64,000 bases of DNA from assembly GCA_021029095.1 (NCBI GenBank), contig JAJOHG010000104.1, positions 1 to 64,000 on the forward strand, given 5' to 3'. The notes under the pieces are model-generated. The model was not told where the DNA came from, searched no databases, and saw nothing but the letters and a program-made list of their open reading frames with translations. This DNA comes from Phellopilus nigrolimitatus (lineage: Eukaryota > Basidiomycota > Agaricomycetes > Hymenochaetales > Hymenochaetaceae). The translations under genes and the position numbers were made by a program. Within the stretch, counting starts at the first letter, position 1. Every line of letters starts with the position of its first letter. Positions 32,842-45,683 of the stretch are shown here, one piece after another.

Positions 32842-34926
32842 ATGACTATCCGCTGCATCATCCACTTCGCACAGGCGCACCCCGAATTCCGTCTGCCTGA
32901 GCTCCAGTCGATCGCCGAGCTCTACGGCTTCCGCTTCTCCCAGCCCGCCCCGGGCTCGCTCCCCGACGGCTCGTCCGAGGACTGGAACCCGAAGCACCCA
33001 TTCTGGATAGTCGACTTCGAAGACGAAGCACACGCCGTGCGGCTCGCGGAGCGCTGCATACTCGTCAGGTAAGTTCCCCGTCGATCATCTTTATAAAATT
33101 GATCTAAAAACTCTCGTTTCTTCCATCCATTCTGTGTTGAACTTGAAGATCCGTGCATGAGTTCTACGCGCGCGGTGCCTCGTATGAAAGCGTGCACTCG
33201 CAGGCTCTGGCAAACTCGTGTTTGTGGGAGCGCTATGTTGAGAACACGTCCTTCCGCTTTTCGGTCTCCGCATACAATCACAGCATCCCGCTCCAGCGTA
33301 TCAGAGAGATTGTAGAGAGCTTCAAATTTATGGGCCTCAAGGGCTCTGTTGACCTGAAAACACCTGAGCTTATTTTAGCTGTTTTTGAAGAATGTGCGTA
33401 TTGGGTTTTGCCTATTCTCGACTGTAAACTAAATTTGATCTTGAAATTATATTCCCTCTTTTTCTTTTCTTTTTCCTATTTGAAGACCCCGTTCGAGGGA
33501 CGACAACAGTCAGTAGAGACGAAGACGATACAAAGCTCGCGCAGATTTACTTCGGGAGGTTGGTGGGTTATTCCTTCAGCTTACCGCAATTCATATATGC
33601 ACGCCCCGTCCATCTCACCCTGCCTTATCCCACAGATCGCCGAAGGCAAGGCTCGCTCCCTCGTGCAGAAGTTCGACGTGAAGAAGCGTGCGTACTTCGG
33701 AAACACAAGCATGGAGGCGGAAATCTCGTTACTCATGGCGAACCAGACGCTCGTCCGTTTTCCACTCACGCGCCTTCCCTCTCAAAATATCGTCTAATGA
33801 CCGCAGGCCTCGCCAGGGAAGTTCATTTATGACCCGTTCATGGGAACAGGAAGCATGGCCTATGTGCGTCTTTCTCGCTGTGCTACTCATACTTGGCGTA
33901 AAGAGCATACCTACTTCGTCTGAAACCTGACTGGGATGAAGTAGACTGCCGCGCAGTTCGGCGCATTTATCTTCGGGTCGGATATCGATGGAAGGCAGAT
34001 GAGAGGGAAAGGAACCGGTGCGCTCGACGCTCTGAGTCTTAAGCCTTCAAAAAATTCTCCCGACTAATTTCCGATCCAGAAAGCGAGCCCGGTATTCTTC
34101 GCTCTGCGGCACAATACGGCGTTGCCTCGCGTATCGTCGACCTCTGCACGTACGATGTCACACACAATCCTCTGCGATGTGGATGTCTCTTCGACGCCAT
34201 CGTGACAGACCCGCCATGTCGGTCCTTGGTTTTATGATTTATAGAAATTTGACTTAGGTCTCTGTTACGCTCACAGACGGTGTCCGTGCGGGCGCGAAAC
34301 GCCTCGGACGCAAGACGACTGACAAGAGGGTGCGCGAGCGCAATCCCGAGTTCGAAGAGGCTCAGTCGAAAGCGTGAGTATCCTGTTCTTATTAAGCCGC
34401 CAGATCCAGATGCAGTTTCATAGCCTTATGGACTTCGTGCCACCGACACAGCCATACGAGCTGTCCACGCTTGTTGCGGACTTGGTGCGGCTTGCGCGCC
34501 ACTTACTGCGTCCAGCCGGCCGACTTGTATTCTTCCTGCCGACGGTGACAGACGAGTACGCAGAGGTAGATGTACATGCGCTGCTCTGTGAGGGCATGGA
34601 AATCGTCGCGAACTCCGTTCAGGATTTTGGGTCATGGGGGCGCAGGGTGGGGTGCACTCTTATAGCTCTGTTGATTAGCGCTTACGCTGCATTTTTATCA
34701 CCGGCAGTTGATCACAATTAGGAAGACCACGAGCGAGGAGTATGCCTCGCCTTTTGGCCACACAGCCGAGGGGTTTAGCGCAGAAGACGACAAGCAGATG
34801 AGAGATGACGGCGAGAGCCGCATACCAGCGCATAAGGATTTCCGGGAGAAATATTTCAGAGGATTTCGAAAAGATGACGCCGATGAACATTCGGAACAGG
34901 AGCAGAAATCGGAGAACCGGGATTGA
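32842..34926 (+). CDS. TRM11: TRM11-type tRNA (guanine-10-N2)-methyltransferase
   Basis: Catalytic subunit of the Trm11-Trm112 complex, which makes m2G at position 10 of tRNAs. The multi-exon model starts at ATG 32842 (M-T-I-R-C-I-I-H-F-A-Q-A-H-P-E-F-R, typical of the N-terminus). It keeps the THUMP-like N-terminal half, the SAM-binding motif D-P-F-M-G-T-G-S near 33830, G-S-D-I-D-G-R, and the catalytic D-P-P-Y, whose Tyr codon is split by the intron at 34218-34277 and followed by G-V-R-A-G-A-K-R-L-G. A C-terminal block with E-K-Y-F-R-G-F ends the protein. About nine short introns. No lesion. Confidence 0.85.
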
Positions 34927-35182
34927 TGATACGTCCATAATGATGTGCTAGTGTCATCATAACTCCGAAACTGTAGAAGTCACACTTCTGTAATAGTACC
35001 GAATAAGCGTAGACCAGGTCGTTGCGAAGCGGCGCTCTTGTGAAGCCAATTCGGCTCTAAGACACAGCGAATTGCAATTGTCTTGTTTGACAAATTCAAT
35101 TAGAATAATACGGAGTGCTACACAGGGTTTAGCCACGAAGAGCTCGAGTTGCCAGTGCAACTCACAGAGCGCCATAACCCCC

Positions 35183-35380
35183 CTAATGATGGCCGCCGTC
35201 CTCCTTCACCCTGGTCTTCGAGTAGACGTTGTCCGCAACAACGTAAGCGGTGAACGCGACGACAGCGATGCCAAAACCAGGGAATATGTTTTTGAACATG
35301 GCGGCGTTGGAGAATATGGGGTGCCTGCGCCACGCCTCGCGCTTTGCCCATGGATCGCGGAAAAAAGGCTGCTGCGACAT
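35183..35380 (-). CDS. NADH-ubiquinone oxidoreductase B12-type (NDUFB3) subunit, 65 aa
   Basis: Small single-span accessory subunit of mitochondrial complex I. The coding exon starts at ATG 35380 (M-S-Q-Q-P-F-F-R-D-P-W-A-K-R-E-A-W-R). The family hallmark R-D-P-W-x-x-R-E-A-W-R is followed by a hydrophobic helix (F-G-I-A-V-V-A-F-T-A-Y-V-V-A) and a charged tail ending H-H. An in-frame upstream TTG and a C-C-G-C-A-G acceptor suggest a 5'-UTR intron. Size is normal for the family. It shares a short head-to-head promoter with topoisomerase I. Confidence 0.8.
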   Translation of the reverse strand: MSQQPFFRDPWAKREAWRRHPIFSNAAMFKNIFPGFGIAVVAFTAYVVADNVYSKTRVKEDGGHH

Positions 35381-35389
35381 GATGCACAC

Positions 35390-35700
35390 TGCGGACGCAT
35401 GTCAGCGCTGTGAAAGTGGGAGAAAGTAGCAGACTGACGCTGTGCTCGTTGTGCTGTGGTCGTTGTCGAGAGTGAGCTCGGCCGCTCAGGTGACGCTTCT
35501 AGGCCAGTGACAGCCAGTTTAGGGCCGGCTCGGCAGGACTTCGACAAATCAGACCCTATTTCCCCTTTCCTATATAACCACCCTAGTTGTATTTCCCAGC
35601 TCTTTTTACTCCTTGCGCTAAACCCCATCGTCCCCTCCGCTTTTCTGTTTTATCATTTTTGCCTCCGTCGGTGTGTTGGAATCTGTGCCTCGCCAGCGCC
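35390..35700. promoter_or_regulatory. Bidirectional promoter region between complex I subunit and topoisomerase I
   Basis: Roughly 320 bp separate the two divergent start codons. It includes a CT-rich leader on the topoisomerase side and a TATATAA-like motif at about 35570. Confidence 0.4.
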
Positions 35701-38700
35701 ATGTCCAGCGACCTCACGATGTACTCGGACGACGACAAACCGCTTGGGCTCGATCCCGCTGTGCGTGCCCAGGCCAACGGACACGTCAGTCATGCGAACG
35801 GGGGGCACGCAGCCGACGAAGACAGCTCGATGAGCGAAGACGATGTTCCGCTCCTAGTACGTGGCCTTCGCATACAGCACGCACTACCACATGTACTCAC
35901 AGAGGTAATATGCTTTCCCATACGTTCCTCTAGTCGCAGTCCTCGCGCGTTAAAGCCGAGTCCGAGACGCCGAAACGTCCACAGAAGCGCAAGGTCGCCA
36001 CGTACACGTCGTCCAGCGACGACGACGCGCCCCTCGCATCTTCATCGCCCGTGAAGCATGTGCGCTCTGTGGCTGCGTCCTCACTCAGCGCGGGTTCCGC
36101 CACCGTCGTTCCCACAGATGTCGACGACAAGGTCAAAGTAAAGCGCAGCGCGAAGAGCCGGAAGACCGTGGCTGCGGACGCATTCAGCGATGAAGACGAT
36201 GCACCACTCGGCAAGAAGAACCCTGCAACGAACGGCAAGGCGAATGGCTCGAACGGCAAGATAAATGGCACGAACGGAAAGGTAAACGGCACGAACGGAA
36301 AGGCGAAAGCGCCGCCGAAGAAAAGGGTGAAAAAGGAAGAGGATGAAGACGACGTCTTTGCGGCGGGCTCTGAGGATGAGAAGCCGAAGAAGAGGAAAAA
36401 GGCAACGACAGCGAAGGGCAAGGCGAAGAAGGAGGAGGCATCGGACGATGACAAGCCACTGACCACGTCGAAAAAAGCTAAGTTGAACCCTGCTGACGAC
36501 GACGAGACCAAGACGAAGCCGAAGAAAAGAGCTACGAAGCCGAAGAAGGAGGACTCTGAGGTCCCTACGTCGCAGGCGAAGAAGAAAGGAAAGAAAGAGG
36601 ATTCGGAGGAAGGAGAGGACGTCTTCCGCTGGTGGGAGGCCGAGGATCCCAATGGTGATGGCTCGATCAAATGGACGACGCTCGAGCACAACGGTGTCTA
36701 CTTCCCTCCTCCTTACGAACCTTTACCTTCCGATGTGAAGATGAAGTACGCCGGTGCGTATCTACGAACCACCTTCAGCGCACGATTTCATTTAGCAGTA
36801 TACTTTAGGCCATCCCGTTGACCTTCCGCTCGAATCGGAAGAGGTTGCTGGCTTTTATGCACAGATGATTGAGACCGATCACGCACAAGACCAGATTTTC
36901 AACAAGAACTTCTTCAAGGACTTCCTCACGGTCCTCGAGAAGTATCCTCCTGTGCGTCTACGTTCTTTGTAACTCTTTCTCCATGACTCTAAATGTATTT
37001 TGTAGCGTGATGGCACGAAGATCAAGGACTTTGAGCTCTGCGACTTCCGTCCTATGTACGAGTTCTATGAGGCGGAGAAGGCAAAGAAGAAAGCATTGAA
37101 TTCAGCACAGCGGAAGGCCCTGAAGGCAGAGAAGGACAAGCTCGAGGAGCCGTTCACTACGTGTGTCCTTGATGGACGTAAAGAGAAGGTCGGCAACTTC
37201 AGAGTCGAACCTCCTGGTCTCTTCCGTGGTCGTGGTGAACATCCTCGCAAGGGCACCCTCAAGGTGTGTAAGCTTCTCTTGCAGTATGCTCTCTAATGCT
37301 GAGTTCTATTATCGCTAGTTCCGTGTACACCCAGAGGACATTACTATCAATATCGGTGAGGGCGTCCCAGACCCCACGCCGAATATACCCGGCAAGTGGA
37401 AGAACGTCATCCATGATCAAACAGTGACGTGGTTGGCGAACTGGACGGAGAACGTCAACGGCCAACACAAGTACGTGTTCCTTGCTGCAGGGTCGTCGCT
37501 CAAGGGTCAGAGCGACAAAGGGAAGTTCGAGAAGGCCAGAGAGTTGAAGGTAGGTATTTCTTCCGTCATAGTTTTTTTCTTTATCGACCCAACACTTATC
37601 GTCGATCAAGGATCACGTCGACCGCATTCGCCAAGACTACAGTGTCGAGCTGCGGACCAAGCTCATGGCAGACCGTCAGCGCGCGACAGCCATGTACTTC
37701 ATTGATCGTCTTGCACTTCGTGCGGGTAACGAGAAGGGAGAGGATGAGGCAGACACGGTCGGCTGTTGTTCGCTGCGTTGCGAGCACGTCACGCTTGAGC
37801 CGCCGAACCTACTCATTTTCGACTTCCTGGGTAAAGATTCAATCCGCTTCTACAAGCGCGTCGAGGTCGAACCACAGATCTTCAAGAATGTCCGTATCTT
37901 TAAAGAGAACAAGGAGGATTCGGATGCGCTCTTCGATCGTGTCAATGTAAGATCCTTCTTCAATTGTATCATCGCTTCTCTCGGGTACTAAACACGGTCA
38001 TCGGTCTAGACTTCGCTCATGAACAAGCACCTCGCATCGTACATGAAGGGCCTCACTGCCAAGGTGTTCCGTACCTACAACGCTTCGATCACCTTCCAAC
38101 AACAGCTCGACCTCTACTCGCCGAAGGAAGCATCCGTCCAGGAGAAGCTGAATGCATACAACAAAGCAAACCGCATGGTGGCTATTCTCTGCAACCATCA
38201 ACGTTCCGTCCCGAAGACCCATTCGGCGTCGATGGAGAAGATGAACGACAAGGTGATGTCTCTTGCCATTCTTCACTTCTCCATGTCGATCTGACGCTGG
38301 CTCGGAACGCAGCTGCGCGCCATCAAGTATGAGCGCATGAAGATGCGCCACGTGCTGTTCGGACTCGACGCGAAGTACAAGAAGAAGAAAGAGTATAAGG
38401 ATGACGAGTCGGACATCGATGACGAGTGGGTCGCGCAGCACGAAGACACAATGAAGGAGAAGGAGATCGAGAAGGTCAAGAAGAAGTTCGCGAAGGACAA
38501 CGAGAAAGCTGAGGCGGAAGGCGAGAAGCCGAAGCCTGAGACTGAGTTGAACGAGCGTATTAAAGACATTGAGGCGGAATTCGAGCGCCTCGAGGATGAG
38601 CGCGGGACAAAGAGCGCGACCTTGAAGCGCACGAAGCCCGCAGAGAAAATCGAGGAGGCGATTGCTAAGCTGACTGAACGCATCAAAACGCACAAACTGC

Positions 38701-39053
38701 AGATTGTCGATCGCGAAGAGGGTAAAGAGGTTGCGCTCGGCACAAGGTTGGTTTCTCGTCACTTCACATTGTGTCTGCCTCGTTGACATGCCTTCCCGCC
38801 TAGTAAAATCAACTACCTTGATCCTCGGTAAGTCGTGGCTCTTCTGTGACTCGTACCTCCTTTGCTCACGTTCGTATCTCCAGAATCACTGCAGCTTGGT
38901 GCAAACACCACGATGTCCCCATTGAGAAAATATTTTCGAAAGCTCTCCTTACTAAATGTATGTGCCCCTTCCCCATTTCTACCTTTTCGTGAGCTGATGT
39001 GTTACGCTCCAGTCCCATGGGCCATGGAAGCAGATTCCGACTGGAAATTCTGA
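35701..39053 (+). CDS. TOP1: DNA topoisomerase I (type IB), 919 aa
   Basis: Nuclear enzyme that relaxes supercoils by transient 3'-phosphotyrosyl cleavage. Eleven exons (35701-35856, 35934-36753, 36809-36951, 37006-37263, 37319-37549, 37611-37946, 38010-38252, 38313-38746, 38804-38827, 38884-38957, 39013-39053) sum to 2,760 nt in frame. The N-terminal third is a disordered, acidic/Lys-rich region with N-G-K repeats. The core follows (W-W-E-A-E, H-N-G-V-x-[24 protein letters not shown]), then a coiled-coil linker (38350-38730). The catalytic Tyr codon is 38814-38816 in S-K-I-N-Y-L-D-P-R. The C-terminus K-F-P-W-A-M ends at TGA 39051-39053. A partial copy lies at 58.7-59.5 kb. Confidence 0.95.
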
Positions 39054-39445
39054 GCATTGTGTACCTTTGCCTTTTTTTTTTTTGCACTTCTCACCGCTAG
39101 ATTTCGAGGCGACTCGACCGCTTCGCTTTACATTCTTTTCTGGGACTTCTCTTCCCATCCTGATATTTTTTCGAGTCAATAACCCATTCCCGGACACTGT
39201 TGTTCTACTGCAAACCTGTCGCATACTGTCTATACTTCGCAAACCAGCATATTCTTAAACTTCATCACAATATACGCATTGTTATCGAACTACCCTCTTT
39301 CGACGACGCTCTGTCTCAGACTTGCGTCTGAGATGGTGCAGGAAGATTGTAATTATACAAAGTGCGAATCAGGGACAACATAAGAAAGCCTGGAGAAACA
39401 AAATTATAAATAATACATCTTCTGATTGATAGATCTTGAATGAAG

Positions 39446-40010
39446 CTACTCGTTCGATATAAGCTGCGTACTTGAAACGTTTTCATCTGTGATATTGCGA
39501 TCGATGCAGTTATCGAACCGCTGCGCAGGCTTTACGGCGAGCAAATGCTTGCACTGCAGCCTTAATCGGCAGCAGGCACCGCAGGGAGTTACTTTTTTTA
39601 GTCGACAGACTTTGATTTTGCTCTGAAATTTTGAGTGCTTACCATCAGCTGATCCTCTGAGAGGATAACCGAGAATGCGAAAGATGGACAGCTGCAGTAC
39701 GCCGGCTTGTGCGGCAGGAGGTCAGGCTGGACAGTATACGCCGACGTCGAACCATGAACCTCGTAAAACGAATGACCCCACTGTGTTTTCAGATGCATCA
39801 CTGTATTTATTCCCGAAACGTAATTAGAATTGGATTCGTGGTTTTCGATATCGGTCTGGAAGACGGAGAACTGGTATTGACCCCGCTCACGGTCGATGAG
39901 GTCCAATGCGGCTAAGAGCAGGTTGTCAGGGAAGAAGTGGCGCAGCTTTTGTATGCTGTCCTCAGATACTGTCCGACTCTTTCGTTGGTTTACGCGCTTC
40001 AGCAGATTGC
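39446..40010 (-). CDS. SWS1/ZSWIM7-like SWIM zinc-finger protein (5' end unresolved)
   Basis: SWS1/ZSWIM7 proteins work with Rad51 paralogues in recombination. Two exons are clear: about 40004-39643 and 39553-39446, joined at GTAAGC...GCAG. The SWIM motif C-S-C-P-S-F-A-F-S-V precedes the splice site and C-K-H-L-L-A follows, giving the full C-x-C...C-x-H ligand set. Upstream, A-L-D-L-I-D-R-E-R, Y-E-V-H-G-S-T-S-A-Y-T-V matches the family. No in-frame ATG is visible; the first exon near 40105 cannot be joined confidently, so the gene may be 5'-truncated. The matching 3' end occurs at 3-92. Confidence 0.7.
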
Positions 40011-40109
40011 TGAAAATATTGACGGGCTAACAATCGTTAGAGTAGACTGCGCGTCGCCGGAAGAATATCCAGCAGATTATGAGAATTGGCGAATAGCATA
40101 TTAGAACTC

Positions 40110-40550
40110 GATATGCATGACCTCAGGAGTGCGGAGAAAGTTTGGCTATGGGACGTTGGTATCTGTGTACTGGTTGTAGTTAGAGTTAACGTTATAGAGT
40201 GTCGAAAGGAGTGGCCTGCGGAGATTCCCTTTGTGATGCGTAGATCTCGAAGTTCGGATCCTAGTGAACGGCCCGTGGCCGCAGGACCGTCTAACTTTCC
40301 GATTTTGCTGCAGGAGATTCGGTATTCCGAAATAAAAGCTCATCAGAATCACACCAGAACTTGAAATTGATCTTGAAATTCAGTTTTGATGCATTCAGTT
40401 CTGGCAAGCTGGACGAGATTACATTGAACCCAACAAATGCCTCTTGGTATTCGTCATGCTCAAAATATAAAAAGACAGTTCGATTGATGTACATTCGTAG
40501 TATGCAACACGTAACATCTGCTATGCGTGTCCTCGCAGCCGGGTATTCTT
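40110..40550. other. Intergenic between SWS1-like gene and carboxypeptidase copy 3
   Basis: No gene is seen. The right end (from about 40460) is similar to the 3' flanks of carboxypeptidase copies 1 and 2. Confidence 0.4.
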
Positions 40551-40552
40551 AC

Positions 40553-42640
40553 TCAGGTAGAACTCAGCGGCCCGCCCTTCATCGCCTGCTCGAAGAATTG
40601 TAAAGCAGCCTGCCCTGTCGCGAGCCCCGTGTGGTTGTACGCAGGCACCTCGTGCCCCGAACCAAACACGCGGATGTACGAAAACGTGCCCGCATTCTTG
40701 ATGAGCCCAGCGAGCTGCCCCGCGACGGTGTAGTTCGAAAGACTGCTGCTAGTAGAGCGCGCTGAACTGCGTCTGGAGGTTGTCAACCTGTAGGAATGAC
40801 GTTGCTCATATTAGGAGCGGAGAGTCGGCGCGGTTGATTTCGGCGGCTCACCATCGCTCCGACGCCTTTGAAGTTCAGGATGTAATCTGCGTCTCCGTCG
40901 TAGATAATCGTACGGATCTTGAATAAAACACCGCATTCAGAGGAGCAGTATGAGCAGAAAAGATTAAGAAAGCTTACTCCAGCATTAATGACAGCCTCGA
41001 GGTCAGGTGCAGAATTCAACATCCAGTCTCCGGTCTTGGCGAAGTTATTGAACACGTCATTATTCGTCTCTTGCCAAGTCGATTCCGCACCGATAGAATC
41101 CCTGTGAAAGTATATCATCATAGACGTCCGAGAATACAAGTTCAGACTTACATGAAAGACGAGTCCGTCAGCAGGTTCGTAATGTTTGGCGGGTACGAAT
41201 CGTCCTCGGGCTGGCGCACGTCGTAAACGTCGTAGTCGCCGGACAGCGGCGAGAGCACATTATTGTTGCAATTTGATTGTGCAACCGAGCACACCGACGT
41301 CGACTTGGTATCGTAGCACGATTAGATCTACGAGATACAATCCCGCTGATGTTCAATCTCACGAGATACCACCAATCGATGAGACGTACCTTGGACTTGC
41401 AGCCACCCGACACGTAGAAGGACGTGTTGGCGCATTCAATAACGCTGCTCGAGACAGTAGGGTGGTAGGAATTGGATCCCACGTACACCATATACTCTGC
41501 GTACTGCGAGAGCGGGTCCGTAAGTCCGTTCCCGACGCCATGCGTCTTGAGGTTGATAGTCGTTCCCGTCAGTGTGCCTGCCGCGATCGCCGCATTCTGT
41601 TCGAGGAAGTAGTGCGCGAACGCCGGACCGTAGTGCCCTCCGTACCTGGCGAAGATATATTGTAAGAAGGTACAGTCCAGGGCCGTGGAGGTGAGAATAA
41701 GTGCGCTTACGACCCCGTCCAGAGTGCAACGTCGTTCTCCGCGTACACGGAGAACGTGTTATTTGCAAGGAAGATCTGAAGCATGTTCCACACTGCTTCC
41801 GCTGCCTGCTTCGCTCCCGAGACCTCGAGGTCGCCGTGGGAGTAGCCAACGCCGACTGAAAACTAGATCAATGCACTAAACACGATGCAAAAAGAGTGAA
41901 GGCTTCAGGGACTCGGTTGGTCGATGTAAAGCCTCTTCAATAAAATCAGTATGATCAAACCAGCTGTTTCTAGCAACACTCACATGTTCGCATTGTTGTT
42001 CCAAGAGTATTTATTCAAAGATACTGTTGCCTCATCTGTATTGATTCAACAGGGCTTCAGATTCTTCAGTCAAGTACAATAGGGAAGAATCAGAAGAAAA
42101 AGACGAACCCCGTTTTCTTGGAAAAGACCGACCATTGATGACGAGCCAGGCTGCGCGAGTAAAAAGCGGATGTTGAGGGGGGGGGGGGGAAGCGATTAGA
42201 ATTGATACATGCTCTCACGCCGCCATTGAACCAGATCGCAGGAGTTGTTTCGGGAAGCGAAGAACCACCACCTAAGAAACCACGAAGTAAAGTTAACCGC
42301 ATGACGATGAAAGCATACGCAAAACCAATTTACCACATGCTCTGGGAAGTCGTCAGGTCTGCATATCCGGAAGCCTAATAAACAACGGCAGTAGTATCTA
42401 CAAGGATACGGTTGAGAACGCAGCAGTAGCTTGAAGTTATAAACAAAGACAAACCAAAACGCCGAAGGTCTCGATAAAGCGCAATTTGCCGGCCACGGGA
42501 CACTTGCGGCTTCGGGAGCGCGGCATCTTTGTTGACGCTGGATGCAGAGGCTGGGACACCACCGTGGACTCCGTCGACCTTAGGTATCTGACGCGAAGAT
42601 ACCAACAGACTCAGACAACCGATGAGCCAGAGACCTTTGC
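40553..42640 (-). pseudogene. Serine carboxypeptidase copy 3, decayed
   Basis: Full-length duplicate with several lesions. About 17 nt including the start codon are missing relative to copy 1 (near 42636). An 8-nt deletion near 42500 shifts the frame after P-Q-V-S. A nonsense TAA sits where copies 1 and 2 have CAA (41322-41324). A TAG replaces CAG at 40750-40752, and a 2-nt deletion follows about 10 nt later. The catalytic blocks remain readable, including G-S-G-H-E-V-P for the His motif and Y-D-G-D-A-D-Y for the Asp. A run of 12 G lies in an intron near 42178. Orientation and flanks match copy 1 inverted. Confidence 0.9.
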
Positions 42641-42659
42641 AGCGAAATCAATCTGCAGG

Positions 42660-44040
42660 CTCTAAGTTTTTATACGTTTCTAGACGAACTACCGATCATT
42701 CACGTATCACAAACGAAGGACCGCGTCTCGCACGCACGTCGCCCGGTTCCAGAAGACAAGGATACAGCATGGCTAAGGAAGACATAGTCCAGAAACGATG
42801 ATTCGTGTAGCCAGAGCATGAGAGCATAAGCTGGTAAAGCAGTACGACACAACGACACATATATGATCCTACCATGTGGAGATCGTAAGAAATAGCACGA
42901 GAAAATACGGTGCGCAATGCTGATTCAGCGCATGGATTGATGTAGCTGCTATTCAGAAGGCGATGACTTTCTGCAGATGCGGAGCTTTATATAAGCATGT
43001 GACTAGTACGGCACACAATCGATACTCCATCCTTGCGCTCTCTCTCCTTGCTTGTTTGTATCTGTCTAGCATTGGCTCCAGCCCCCAATAGCCTCCAGGA
43101 ATGCCTCGATCATATATCTTTCTCAAGCTCAGTCTAAGTTGTCGTATCGCAGGAAGTTGCAACTACTTACCTCGATACCGCGGTGCTCAGGCTCGAGCGT
43201 GCGCAAACGTGAGTACTCGAGACTTGGTCATGCTTAACCGCTAGGCTGTTGGACGCATTTGCGGGTATGCGGATAAGCTTTGGAGGTCGGGAGCTTATTT
43301 GTGCGAAAGTAATGGCGGTTTGGTCTTACCGGTCGATGTCGAAGGCTTCGGGGACTTGTCGCAAGACAAGCGACTGAATGCGTCTCATCGTCTCACCAGT
43401 TCTCCGGGGACCTGTCCTAAGCTTTTATGCTTGTATCTGGATCACTTTGAAGTTCGACGCTGTGTTCTGGCTTTCAATTTCCCTACTCAGCTTCTATCGG
43501 GGCGACTGCTCGAGATCTGAACGTCAATACGCTCGTTTCAGAAACAGTGTCTTGTGCATACCCCGCCAAGTTTCGGTTGTATCCACGATAACCTCAAGAC
43601 AGTCTCACTACTGTGTCTCAGAGACGCTTTATATGCATCCTAGTGCGTCCTAGTTATTTTGCGGAAATTTCAAATGGCAGACTCAACGTAATCTAAATCC
43701 CTAAATACAGGCTTTTATGAATACTCTTGCAAACTGTGCGACGTACAACGGTTTTCGGCACCAAGGTGCGCTCCCGACTTTTGGACAGGGGTGATGTCCT
43801 CCGCGAGCTGTACATGATCGCGTCAGCCGTACGTCTTCTTTAAAACAGCAAGCCCCCGTCTCGGGATCGTGGTGCATGTCGCGCATAGGCTGCATGTGGT
43901 TCAACAGAGACGAAAAGCAGTTAGGCTGGTGGAGAAGGAAGTCTGTGCTATAGCGTCTTTGGGAGACGTATCGGTACGTTGGCTTACGCTGCATGTCCCC
44001 ATCACTATGTAAAGCTCACTTCAAATTATGTTCCACAGCC
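42660..44040. repeat. Duplicated 1.4-kb spacer upstream of carboxypeptidase copy 3
   Basis: Inverted match to about 230-1640. Shared blocks include the sequence around ACATGCAGCGTAAGCC (43985) and the block with the tentative NACHT remnant at 43299-43653. No intact gene. Confidence 0.55.
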
Positions 44041-44254
44041 AAGCCATCCGAGGCTGCTCTGGCAGGAGGTGTTCTCACGCAAATCCCCGGCTTGCGCTCG
44101 CCTACAATTTGTGAGTAACGTCTTTGCACCCGAGCCGTTGGATGCGACAACATTCGTCTGCAGAGCAGGTAGGGAAGTTCACGAAGACAACTGTGATTTA
44201 CGTGCTATATGCATAATCTATTGTAGCTGATGTACATAGCATGCTTTTGCTTTC

Positions 44255-44284
44255 GAATAAAAAAATAAAAAAATAAAAAATAAG
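44255..44284. repeat. A-rich (A6-7T)n tract
   Basis: Repeats of AAAAAAT just before the NLR gene. Confidence 0.7.
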
Positions 44285-44412
44285 GTTTCACGTTATCTTT
44301 AGAAATGCATGCATGCGGACGCATCGTGTCGTCGCATCGATAGCAACGACGCGCAACTTGCTCTCAACCACCATCGTCTCGACCTCAAATCGTTGTTTTT
44401 TCACCGTTCAAC

Positions 44413-45683
44413 ATGTCGCAAATTCAGAACAATCCAAGTGCGGATGAAGCCTGGTAAGTCGGCGAGCTTATTTCTTAAAAATAGATCTTCGTCTGTTCTG
44501 ATTTATCGCGTGTTTGTCCGTAGCTTCCTCCATCTGAAAGGTAACGAGCTTACTCTCGTTGTCGTATGCTGTGAGCAATGAGCACGTGCGTGTTGTACTG
44601 ATTCTCCGTACAGAAATTATGGTGGACTTCAAAGTCCCGCACCCGAACTCGAAGTTTTCTGTCAAAATCGTCGAGGCGGACAAGTCTTATGAATCGCCCG
44701 TGTTTGGAAAGGAGGATGAAGTCAAATGGGAAAGCGATCTGTGAGTTCTACTCTTATTTCTGGGTTGCATGCAAACGTCTGAGGTACGCTGCAGGTATAT
44801 TGCATCTTCTGTTGCCATCGAGTTGGTTGTTCAGGAAGTGCATATCGCGAAGCTGGATATCAAGAAGCGCTATGCATCAGTCAAGAAGAGCTTTACAGTG
44901 AGCCAGATAGCTAAGAACAAGACGGTCCAAGCTGACGGTACATTCGCCATCATAATAATGCGAAATAAAACTCATGGCTGTCCGCAGATCTTCCAAAGGT
45001 CACTGTCGATTTTACTTTTGCAGATTCGCAGTCTGTAAGCAAATAAGTGATGCATAAATATTGTTTGTATATTTCTGACTCCTTCAAAGCTCCAGAACGT
45101 TGCTCGTCTCCTTGGTGAGAAAGCAAATAGTGCCCTTGCCTCGAAGGCAGATATGTTGGGCACGATGGGCAAAGTCCTTGACCATGGAGAAGTGGTTATG
45201 AAACTGGCAGAAGTTGTTGCTGAGGTATTTCTTGTTCCGCTTTCTTGTCTCCTCTACTGCCCCTCACTCAGAAGCATTACTTTTAGTTGAATCCATTTGC
45301 AAAGGTAGCTGTCGGAGCTGTCAAGATTGCTTTTGAGGTGAACCAACCACCCCGTATTTGTAAGTTGCACATGTGTTTCACTGACTATACATATAGAAGT
45401 GCAAGAAGATCAGCAAGGGCCATGAAGATGCTTTAGCTCTTATGGATGAGTTGGTGTCTCTGCTTCCACTGCCAGGCCTTGTTCAGGATAAAGTGAAGAC
45501 ACCTGAGGTCAAGATGATAATGGAGAGTTTTCTCAGTCTGGTAAAAGAAGCAGATGAAGCTCTGATCAAATATGCATCTCCATCTAAGACCAGTGAGCAA
45601 ATGTCTTTGTTGATTTGGAAATAATACTGACAGGTTCAAGGATTTTTGAAAAAGAACTTGACGTCTAAGCAGGATGCATTCAC
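44413..45683 (+). CDS. N-terminal part of a NACHT-WD40 (NLR-type) gene, cut off by a transposon
   Basis: Several small exons join in frame: the V-D-F-K-V-P-H-P-N-S-K-F-S-V-K-I block (C2-like, as in many agaricomycete NLRs), V-Q-E-V-H-I-A-K-L-D, L-P-K-V-T-V-D-F-T-F, L-G-E-K-A-N-S-A-L-A-S-K-A-D-M-L-G, and a helical segment ending K-Q-D-A-F-T at 45683. From 45684 the hAT-like element begins. The same protein resumes as K-L-K-S-R-L-N-A-M-K at 49094. The first two exons (from ATG 44413) do not join cleanly to the third (the junction gives TAA), so the true start may be elsewhere or this end may already be decaying. Confidence 0.7.
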
